A stretch of DNA of 64,000 bases from Engraulis encrasicolus (Eukaryota; Chordata; Actinopteri; Clupeiformes; Engraulidae). Below the pieces are notes generated by a model. The model saw only the letters and a list, made by a program, of their open reading frames with translations, did not search any database and was not told the DNA's origin. How positions within the stretch are numbered: position 1 is the first letter of the stretch; each line of letters begins with the position of its first letter. A program made the position numbers and the translations under genes. Positions 53,932 to 64,000 of this stretch are shown here, piece after piece. Location of the stretch: assembly GCF_034702125.1 (NCBI RefSeq), contig NC_085872.1, positions 30,081,634 to 30,145,633 of the forward strand, read 5' to 3'.

Positions 53932-55164
53932 AAGAGGGAAAGACAGAGAGGGAGAAAAGACAAGGGGAGACCGAGAAAAGAGAGAGAGGGGGAGAGGAAT
54001 GCTACATACAAAGTAGACGAACACAATAACAACTTCTCATCTTTTCTCATTACAACAATGACGGGGTTGACAATCACAATCATGAGTGGGTTCACAGCTG
54101 ACCACAGGCATTGTTGCAGCAGGTACATGTGCAAGGGCTTTAAGAAAAAAAATGCAAAAACCATTAGGTCATGTGGCGTTCCCAGGGATTGACACTTTTC
54201 AACAAGTCTGGTTCTAGACTCCCCTGTGGTGTGTGTTATTGCAGTTTTCTATTACAGTTATGAGGTCCGACAAAGAGTGTTTGAAGCCTACTGAGCACAG
54301 CCAGGCATTGGCATAGTGTGCCCGTCTGTTTTCATACTTCCGATAGTTTGAGCCGGACTCCTCTCGGCTACACTGACTGCATACAGATTGGTACAGAGTC
54401 AGACGCAGCAGTGCTTCCAAGACGGAACCTGCCCTAATGTCTGTAGTAGGAACTAATGTAGTTCTCAAAGTGAGAAGTCTGCACACACTTGAGAACCTTT
54501 TTGTTGCCTTTTAGTATTTCATGGCTGGATTACGATTCGACTTCAACAGTCTTCATGAGATTTTCTACAAACACAGTCTGAGTGGTGATTAGAACATGCC
54601 TGGCACCCCTAACTAGGAACTAATGTAGGCCACAATCACAGATATACGGTTCCACCTAAAACAAAACAAAAAACAGTCCTGTTTCTGCTGGCCTTGGATG
54701 GGGAGGTTTGGTGTGTAGACCAAATACAGGTAGCGTATGTGTTGTGGCCAATGTGTGTGTACTGTAGACCAAATACAGAACCACAAACAGTGGAGATTCA
54801 TCAGGGCTACACACAGCCCTTGACCCCTCTTGCCTGGGTCAGCCATAACCATGGAAGCAGGCTGGGCCAGCGAGGACACATTCCTTCAAGGACATAAAAA
54901 AGTATGGTGGCCCTGAGCTGTTAAAATTCAGACAGAGCTGAATTAGTAATCGGGAGTGAAATTATTTACCAGACGAAAAGCCATTCTCCTTGACTGCTGC
55001 TGTCTTGACCAGCAACGTGAGTGCGGAACACATTTCAAAGTTTCCAAAGGCAGTAAGAGTAGACGTGATGAAACTGTCTACTTGTTGCATGCCCACCACA
55101 GATTTACACCAGTACAGTGATGGAAATAACATGGTTAGAAAGTGTCAATGATAGAGAATAAAGG

Positions 55165-55185
55165 GAGAGAAGTAGAGAGAGAGAG

Positions 55186-55231
<46 letters not shown>
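55165..55231. repeat. (GA)n microsatellite
   Basis: About 65 bp of GA with two GGTA interruptions near the start. Confidence 0.95.
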
Positions 55232-55233
<2 letters not shown>

Positions 55234-55660
55234 TCGGGCAGGGAAAGCAGCAATGTGGACCAAATATATTCAAGATCTGTATCAGTCTGAGGTCTAGAGA
55301 GGTGACAAGATATACAATTGAACAAAAATAACATTTATACCGGGAAATTGCAATTTTTTATTTAGAAATGATTAATTGCTTCTCTAGCAGACGATCTGAG
55401 ACATCAACTCTTGCGTACTATTTCAGGGGGGTGTTCTAACCAGTGATGCTCTCAGGAGTAGATTAGTCACAAGCTATGTTCATACATAAAACACATAGAC
55501 CTCATTTAATCCATTTTCATTTACAAATGCATTTGAGTTTTTGGGATTTCATGTCTATCAAGTCTTTCTCAAGTCACAGCTTTCATCTTATTCTTTGTTT
55601 GTCGGCACATTATAAGCACACAAGCATTCACCTTCATTCATCTCTCTTACTAACATCTCT

Positions 55661-55666
<6 letters not shown>

Positions 55667-55692
<26 letters not shown>

Positions 55693-55752
55693 AGTGTGTG
55701 TGCGTGCGTGCGTGCGTGCGTACGTGCGTGCCTGTGTGTGCGTGTGTGTGTG
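55667..55752. repeat. Compound GT/CGTG microsatellite
   Basis: Short GT run grading into GTGC units. Confidence 0.9.
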
Positions 55753-56175
55753 CGTCCCTGTGGTGGAGGGTGTAGAGCATAACCATTGGAGATGTCTTGT
55801 CAACAGACACAAATCTGACAAACATCTTATGCAAATGAGATGTTGTGGTCTTTGTATCCAGGGGTCTGGGACATAATGCTACAGGAAAGGTGAAAGCTGT
55901 GAGGAACATGGCCTTTTAAAGGAAAGGAATGGGCGGAGAAGGGATGAGTCAACTATGGATGAAATATAGACCTAAATATACAAGAGTGAGATTGAGGGAG
56001 ACACAGAGAGAGGGAGAGAGAGCAAGTCAGAGAGAATGCTTAGAGCTTGAGTCAGTTATAGCCCCAGATAATCAAATTAAGAAGTCAGACATGAGCCGAA
56101 TACAGAGAAGTGTATGTGCTGGGCTATCACCCAAAATACTAGTGCATACTACTATAACATTACTTCCTCTCTTGT

Positions 56176-56470
<295 letters not shown>

Positions 56471-57591
56471 GCTTGAGAGGTCTCTCATAGGTTTGCTTTG
56501 GCTCCTCTTGTCCTTTATCTTGTCTGCAAAGTAAATACTATAAAAACTCATCTTATCAATCTCGGGCACTCGAGCCAAAGTAATAACACACGTAGCACAG
56601 CTGAGATCATTTAGGTCCTCGAATGAACATTTCTGTAAGTTTTAAGTCTCGCTCCACTACCACCTGTATTCAATATGTCAACATGTTCAGGGTCTCTTGG
56701 CTATACAGCATGATTTAGAAGTCAAATGAGAGCAAGAATAGAATAGAAAGAAACAGGCTTCTGGCTGTTCGCTCGCGGTGACATGTCAATCCAAATTCCA
56801 CTGTATTATACTGAGAAAATAAACAGGGATGTCCATGTGAACTATGACGGACTCAAGTGGCCGTGCACTTAATGAGATGTGACTGACAACTTCTTTTTCC
56901 AGTTCCAGCGACGTTAAGTCTGTTTCCACTGCAAACAACCGAGTGGCCCAAAAGGCCCGTGCAATCATGGAAAGACCATCAGCTGCGCACTACAGTTCTC
57001 AGCCTTCCTAGAGTGTGGACTATTTTTGGGCCTCAGACTTTGGGATCCTCGCATCCTCAAGGTGTTTCTCTCCTGTTGATCTTTCTTGTTGTGTTTAGTC
57101 AAAGAAAAGAGTCAGAAATTTGTTTACAACTGTGCGTCATTATTTTCTGTCCCTTGGTCGTAGGCGTTTTAATAATTCTGAGCAACAGAGAGTCTTTGAG
57201 GCGTCAAGCTCAAAAGCAACTTTTTTCCCCCAGAAGCCTTCTTTTCCTTTTGCTCCAATTTACCTTCAAATTGGCGTCATCTGGTAAACAGCTCACTGAA
57301 GCACTTCCCTGTCTTATATCAGGAAATGGCTTAAATTTTAAGACTCATCTGTCACGAAGCACGGTGGCAATAACTACTGAACCCAGAGTCACGGCCGTGA
57401 CCAACTGAACAACCGTCATTGTTCTTGCCCCTGTACCCCCGCAAGAAAATGAAAAAAGTCCTGCCATTTCACAGCAGCACTGCCTAATAGATTAGCAAAG
57501 CAGGAGGTCCACTCTGCTTCATCGGCTCTCTTGGACTTTGGCAGCTCCAACATCTTAAGCAGATGTGCGCCTGGGATGGCCATCAGGCACT

Positions 57592-58090
57592 GGAGGAGGA
57601 GGAGAGGAGGCGGAGGAGGAGAGCAGAGAGATAGAGCAGTAGAGGAGGAGAGAAGAGGTGGAGAAGAAGAGCAGAGAGAGTAGTAGAGGAAGAGAGAAGA
57701 AAGGAGAGGAGGCGGAGGAGGAGGAGAGCAGAGAGATAGAGCAGTAGAGGAGGAGAGAAGAGGTGGAGGAGGAGAGCAGAGAGAGCAGTAGAGGAGGAGA
57801 GAAGAGAGGAGAGGAGGCGGAGGAGGAGAGCAGAGAGATAGAGCAGTAGAGGAGGAGAGAAGAGGTGGAGAAGAAGAGCAGAGAGAGCAATAGAGGAAGA
57901 GAGAAGAAAGGAGAGGAGGCGGAGGAGGAGGGGAACAGAGAACAAAGAAGAGGAGGGAGAGAAGAGAGGAGAGAAGAGATGGAGGAGGAGAGCAGAGAGA
58001 TAGAGCAGTAGAGGAGGAGAGAAGAGGTGGAGGAGGAGAGCAGAGAGAGCAGTAGAGGAGGAGAGAAGAGAGGAGAGAGGAGGTGGTGGT
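57592..58090. repeat. Purine-rich minisatellite, period about 105 bp
   Basis: The block GGAGGAGAGCAGAGAGATAG with AGCAGTAGAGGAGGAGAGAA recurs at about 57615, 57720, 57825 and 57980, one period being shorter and altered. The 363-codon Leu/Ser/Pro-rich minus-strand frame across it is a by-product of the repeat. Confidence 0.85.
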
Positions 58091-60275
58091 GATGGTGTGT
58101 GTGAGGTGTGTGTGTGTGTAGGGGGGTTGGGGTTTGGAGGTGGGGGTGGGGTAGTAAGAGGGCGCCCAGAACCGCCTCAGCTCACCGACATTCTGATGCC
58201 TCCAGGTAACGGAGGACTGCCACCAATCGACCCTCTGGGAGTGCTCTGACACATGAGAGAGAGAGTGGAGAGAGAGAGTGGGCCCCTGGAAACAAATCAT
58301 AACAGAGGCTGGTGGAAACGGGAGGCAGGGCAGTACAAGTGGAGGGGGAAGTAGAGAGTGTGCAGAGCAGTGCTGTGTTGTGCAGGCGTCAATTTGGGAC
58401 ATAAAACTGCAGAAGGCTGCCCGGACTTGCCATGCAAACAGTAAACAAATGAGAGAGAGAGAGAGAACAGTCGGCGTTGGCGATGCGAGAAGACAGGAGT
58501 CCATCATGCATTACTAAGCCCCGCTTCAATCAAACCACCGAAGAAATCGGGAGCCTTAAGGAACTTTTTTTTCCACAGGTGTAAACAATTAACTGTAAGA
58601 TTAACAAAAAGTCACGGTTAAAGTTGCACCAAAGCTCTGCGTGACTCACTACCTGGAGATGCAGTATAAACATTCGAGAAGCAAACCGCTTCAATCTAGT
58701 TTCGAGTTACCTTTTCGGCAGGTCCACATCCCCCGCGCCCCCCACTGCGCTTAGCTTAATCTAGGTGGTGTTCCGGCAATTTCAATTAAATACGAACGCT
58801 GCTATTTCCATTCAGTAGGAGCCGCCACGCTGATGAAAATTACACCTGTCATGACTGCACTGTGATCTACGGCGCGAGGTAGCAGCGCAACCTACCGAGT
58901 CCATTTCCTGTGGCCCTGATGTGGGACATAATTGCTCTGAAATGTACCATTATTATAATGTAAAGTCATTTGGAAAGTCAGGCTGTGCAAACACACACAC
59001 ACATTCACATTGACACACACACACACACACGCACGCACGCACGCACGCACGCACGCCAGTGTTTCCCACAGAAATTTTGGAAACTATGGGGGCAGCCGGG
59101 GTTTATTTTGTCCGGGGGGGGGGGGTCTTCTCACACGGGCCTTTTTTTTTGGGGGGGGGTGTATTCTTGCAGCGTAAATGCAAAACGGCAAAACAATGAC
59201 TACAGTATGACATTGGCGCATGGAGAAACTGTAGGCATGGGCCTATATTTCAGCCATTTATATTTTGAGAAATAAGGCTACATAAGATTTTACCCATGAC
59301 TTGTATAATAGTAGTACATTGTCATTGTCAAAAAATGCAGTACAGTGAATAATTTCTGTTTACAACACAGTTTCATTCGTCCCTCATGCAGGGGTCTGGG
59401 AAACAATAATAAAACAAAATAGGAGCAGAGATAAGAATTTAAGAGCACTGTGAAATTGTTAACGAAAAGGGTCTTAGAGGGTAGGCTATGCCTTTTCCCC
59501 CACACATATCTGTAGGCGTACACATTCTACATGAGGGGTGCTGGTCACAGGGCCAGTTTTTTCCAAATTCCTCCCATTAGGGCTGAACAACATATTACAC
59601 ATTTATGTCTATATTCACATTCATTACACATTAATTTCTATATGCAGCCCGATGTCTCCTCTGCTGTGTCAATGAAGGTCTGTCACCAAACTCATTACAA
59701 CTGTAAAACAAAGCCTAGGGAGTGTTAGTAAACTCATCCCAACTGTCCCTTCTCTGAAGGTTTTTTATATTGCTCCCAAACCCAAGTAAACTACAACAAC
59801 TTGACTAGGCTTTTGATCCCTGTCTTTCAAGCACTTGTGGTTCTCTCTATAGCAGGGGTGCCCAACCTTTTTTTAACCAAGATCTACTTTTGAAGTTGAT
59901 GGTCTGCCGTGATCTACCAAGTCAAATTCAAGGATGTCAGTATGAAAATTTAAGACCACCATTTATTAATCACCATTATGAACAAAATGTTTTCAGTAGG
60001 CTACTATGGCAGTATCTTTTCAGTGTGTTTTTAAAGTGTGTTGAATAGCCTATCTTTACAAAGCAATGCAGCACTGATAGTATGCAGAGATAATTTCAGT
60101 CATACACAAGTCATAAACAACTGAAACAATTTCAAAATGATACATTTGGTATATAAAAGGCACATAGGCCCTATTTCTAAAATATGATGAAGCATTATCA
60201 TGCCTTCATTGGTATAGGCTACAAATTAAAAAGGGCTCAGAAATTCACCATTTGTTATGGGTAAATAGTAGGCTA

Positions 60276-60280
<5 letters not shown>

Positions 60281-60352
<72 letters not shown>
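60281..60352. repeat. (GA)n microsatellite
   Basis: About 72 bp of GA. Confidence 0.96.
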
Positions 60353-60353
<1 letters not shown>

Positions 60354-60869
60354 AATGAGAGAACTCATTGGATTGGTTAACACCCCTGTTAAGTGTGACT
60401 TCTTCTATGAAGGTTTTTTTTTTTTCAGCTCTCTGGGACAGTAGCACAGCAAAGGCTTTCTATTGTGAGTTTGGCCAATCGTTTTGTCCACAACTGAAGC
60501 AAGAAACAGCACAAATTGAAGTGAATTCCATACATGTCAACAACTAACATTTCCCTTACACGCGGCACGCGATGTAAACGCAGTTAGCGATGATGCATGC
60601 GACTAGCGATTTGGACGAAGATCCTCGCATATCGGCGTGTCATAACGCATCGTTGCGCACATGTTCTGTTACTCACCCGATGTTACACGTGTGCACACAT
60701 GAATCAACTGTAATACCCTTACGGTCACTTCCTATTGCTTTCCCCTCATTCTGTGTTACCGTGGGACTACTTATCTAACCAATACAGAGTCTATAGGATG
60801 TATTTACTCCAGGAGGAAAATGCGAAGGAAATTCAAAATCGTAATTCAAATCTAACAAAAACGGAAATC

Positions 60870-60913
60870 GTTAAAAAAAAAAAAAAAAAAAAAAAAAATT
60901 TTTTTTTTTTTTA
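60870..60913. repeat. Adjacent A and T homopolymer runs
   Basis: About 27 A followed at once by about 15 T, a perfect small inverted repeat that is also prone to assembly error. Confidence 0.9.
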
Positions 60914-60989
60914 CATTTTCGTAAACTATGGCGGCCAAATTTAAACTATGGCGGGCCGCCATAGTTTCCTCAATGTATGGGAAACACTG

Positions 60990-61024
<35 letters not shown>

Positions 61025-61064
61025 ATTGACACATTCACTCACACACACACACACACACACACGA

Positions 61065-61095
<31 letters not shown>

Positions 61096-61119
61096 CACAC
61101 ACACACACACTCGCACACG

Positions 61120-61205
<86 letters not shown>

Positions 61206-61216
61206 CACACACACAC
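60990..61216. repeat. Compound (CA)n microsatellite
   Basis: Several CA runs with CATTGA, CGAA, CATG and CGCA interruptions. It abuts the proposed hAT-like element. Confidence 0.95.
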
Positions 61217-61803
61217 GAAATAGGGAGACAGAGAGAGACGGAGAGAAGACGGAGAAAGACCTGGCTCTGAATAGCAACTTTCTGTGAAATGAATTCACAG
61301 ATCTGCTGAAACCCAGTTCCCCCCAGTTCCTTGAGCCATTAAGGTAGGAAGCAGGACCACAAATGGATTTCCACTTCCTGTGGGGTAGGGGCCCCATGCT
61401 ACAGGATATGCCCTATCAGCTGAGTGCTACCGGCCAGGAATGAACTGGCAAACGATGAGCGACAAATGATGGGTATTGGGACGAATATGATTTGATTAAA
61501 AATCTCAGATGGCAGTTTTTTTACATTAATAATTGTATAGAACCGTTGTGCTATCTTCTTTGCTTAACAATACCTTTAACTTCCATTTGCTTACACTGTA
61601 ACAATGCCAGCATAGCAAACAACATAATGACACTAAACCTTCCCTATCAAATAGGCAGGTTTTCTTCACATTATCTTAATTGTATAGAACTGTCGTGTTC
61701 TCTTCTTTACTTAACAATATATTTCACTTCAATGTACTTAACAATTGCAGTATAGCGAACAAAATAATGACCCTAAAACTTCCCAATACTAGACACTTTA
61801 CAG

Positions 61804-62106
61804 CAGGGATGGGGAACCTATGTCTCTATATAATGTCTCTTTTATTTTAATTTTAATGCTATGCTGTTTCACATGAAATATGAAATATTTTGTAAAGAAA
61901 TCTTAGAAATTACATTCGCAATACAATTAAGGTATATATTTTCAGGGGACCTAGTGAAGGTGGGGTCTGCCGTAAAGGTAGCCACCTTCAATATAGGCCT
62001 TAAGTGCCGGGAGAGAAAGCCTGGTGGTTTGTCTTCATAGTACGGCCCTTGGAGGACTTTATACAATTTGAAGAGGCCCTCGAATGAAAATGGTTCTCCA
62101 CCCCTG
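61804..62106. mobile_element. hAT MITE, family 2
   Basis: Left end CAGGGATGGGGAACCTATG, right end GGTTCTCCACCCCTG. Target-site duplication CTTTACAG/CTATACAG (one mismatch). Second copy of the element at 49216, sharing TTTCACATGAAATATG and TAGTACGGCC blocks. Confidence 0.87.
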
Positions 62107-62164
62107 CTATACAGTATGGATTGATTATTTGGTTAATGAGCCAGGTGAGAAGGACAGCCAAGTG

Positions 62165-62165
62165 G

Positions 62166-62236
<71 letters not shown>

Positions 62237-62264
62237 TCCTGCCTGCCTGCCTGCCTGCCTGCCT

Positions 62265-62301
<37 letters not shown>
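62165..62301. repeat. (CCTG)n tetranucleotide repeat
   Basis: About 34 CCTG units with two CCTT interruptions. Confidence 0.97.
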
Positions 62302-63061
62302 CGTGCTTGATAGCATGCATCAGCACCACAGTGTGCCTCAGTGCATCAGGACAAGGCCAGGAATAACAAGAACATCTGTTGCAGCGCCAGGCCAAAGACA
62401 AGAGGAGAAACAGCAAGGTTAAACAAAAGCGACTTGCTTTCCACTGTCCCAAACACAAGTGTTAAAGCAAAAAAAGGTACAAGACAAAAATGACAACACC
62501 AACAACATTGGGATTCAGTGACAGGAGGACCTGCAGGACATGCAAAGCAACACACAACCTCATCCATGAGCCCCGGAGATGCTGCTTTGGCTGTGGCTTT
62601 TTACAAAAGAGCGTAGAGGTCTCCCCACACCCTATGCTACGCCACTCCTCCAGCACTAAGCCGTCTGTTTTGTTTAGCTCTCCTGAAATATTTGGAGGAT
62701 CTGTCTTTTCGCTCACAAACACAACGGAGTTGTTATGATTCTGCAGAATGCAGGCCGAGATGTTTTTGTTGGACGCAAATGGACGAGTGGGAGATATACT
62801 ATGTATTGGCTTTCAGAAATTGCTTCTGCAGTGAGATTTAAATGTGCACCATTGGAGTTGACTGCTTGTTCTCCATTTACCAAATTCATGGAGGGTCACT
62901 GTGGGGGTGGGGGACAGGGGGCACTGAAGTAAAAATCAACCTTTCGAATCAAGCTTTATCAGTTGAACACTGGCTTACGGCAGCCTGCTTTTGATAGTGT
63001 GTATAATGAAACCTCTAACTTTAAGAATAACTGACCAAATAACCAAGAACCTGTCTGCACA

Positions 63062-63198
<137 letters not shown>

Positions 63199-63303
63199 TG
63201 CGTGGCATTCACCTTTAGGACTATTTGATTCCAAAAATGTGTTTTGATAATCAACTTCTTTGCCACAAGATTAAAGAAATGAATTCCTCATCCACCACAT
63301 TTC

Positions 63304-63382
63304 TATCCATGAGCTGACTTCATCTCAACTCAGAAGAACATGGCCTATCCATGAGCTGACTTCATCTCAACTCATTGTAAAA
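63304..63382. repeat. Short tandem duplication
   Basis: CTATCCATGAGCTGACTTCA and TCTCAACTCA occur twice in direct orientation about 42 bp apart (63304 and 63346). Confidence 0.85.
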
Positions 63383-64000
63383 CTTCCGGTACAATGCCAT
63401 TATAATAATACACACCAATACACATTATCCATTTGATCAATTGTGCTATTCGTCCATCGGTATTAAGTCAAAGACTGAATGCTAAAACAAGCATGCATTC
63501 ATGACGCATGGTTATTACGCATCGTTATTACGCTTATTGTATATGCTTATTGTTAATAAGTTATTAGTTCCCTTGTTGTTACACAACAACAGACATTTAA
63601 TAACAAGTCTAGGATGGAGAGACGACACAAGAACTCTTGCATTCTTAATGTCAGGATCCAAGTAAGTCAAGTCGAGGTGCAGCATCCTTTAACCGGTTTG
63701 GAGTGGCGCGTTCATCAGGACCAGAGGGGCCTTTCGGTCTAATTGCTTGGATTCTGGGCACCCCATCTGTCCACCTTGGCAACTGAGCACACACGGGAGA
63801 ACAATTCTTACTCCAACCAGGCAGAACACAGCCGTTTATTGACTATAATTTGTAACGGGTCAATCTCTTCTCTCTTTGGGGGGAAAACGAAAGACTACAA
63901 TGCTCGAGATATCTATACGGGCAAAACTTTTTAATTTATCCCAAAGAGGATTTGTTCCGAAAGCACGTTACCGAAAAGTTCATCTAGGCCTATTCACTTT

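Larger units (their letters stand above)
59057..60989. mobile_element. Possible full-length hAT-like element inside a CA/CGCA microsatellite
   Basis: The left end CAGTGTTTCCCACAGAAATT with GGAAACTATGG is mirrored at the right by CCATAGTTTCC and TATGGGAAACACTG. CGCACG/CACGCA repeat lies on both sides, so any duplication is masked. The interior has G runs, a (GA)n tract, an A/T-run inversion and another CAGGGGTGCCCAACC terminus near 59868. No transposase frame is recognised. Confidence 0.5.

Noticed and set aside
57416..58507. 363-codon minus-strand ORF with a signal-peptide-like start
   Set aside because: Most of it is the translated purine minisatellite; there is no domain and no usable donor after the leader for egfr exon 1.
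62165..62301. CRISPR-like regular repeats at the CCTG array and other tandem arrays
   Set aside because: They have no unique spacers; they are simple tandem repeats in a vertebrate genome.

Overview
This is vertebrate nuclear DNA, almost certainly from a teleost fish. It carries intron-split genes with GT-AG splice sites, very many long CA/GT and GA/CT microsatellites, tRNA-derived SINEs, a truncated L1 and a dense population of short hAT-type DNA transposons with 8-bp target-site duplications. I cannot name the species from the sequence. Both recognisable genes lie on the minus strand.

Layout. (1) 1-6606 holds the 5' part of npc1 (Niemann-Pick C1 cholesterol transporter). Five exons run right to left from the signal-peptide exon at 6606 to exon 5 at 2115. 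The rest of the gene lies beyond the left edge. (2) 6607-about 9840 is the npc1/egfr intergenic spacer, with a hAT-like element, a SINE and a nested MITE. (3) About 9840-34351 is the epidermal growth factor receptor gene (egfr): a roughly 2-kb 3' UTR with a polyadenylation signal, then exons 28 to 2 (human numbering). All 27 exons have splice sites and phases that join into one open frame of about 1,203 codons. (4) 34352-64000 has no recognisable coding exon. It is most simply the large first intron of egfr and possibly its upstream region. The exon for the signal peptide was not identified. The region is filled with microsatellites, MITEs and foldback repeats.

How the genes work. EGFR is a plasma-membrane receptor tyrosine kinase. 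Every kinase landmark checked (glycine loop, VAIK lysine, threonine gatekeeper, HRD, DFG) and most phosphotyrosine docking sites are intact. NPC1 is a late-endosomal/lysosomal sterol exporter. The part seen here is its sterol-binding N-terminal domain, with both sterol-contact residues kept. The two genes are tandem neighbours (egfr 3' end about 3.2 kb from the npc1 start codon) but have no known shared pathway, and they are on different chromosomes in human.

No clearly new biological system was found. The most interesting signals are transposon architecture (a nested hAT insertion 13 nt from an egfr 5' splice site, a nested MITE, a foldback in the egfr 3' UTR) and CA-repeat tracts tightly flanking egfr kinase exons.
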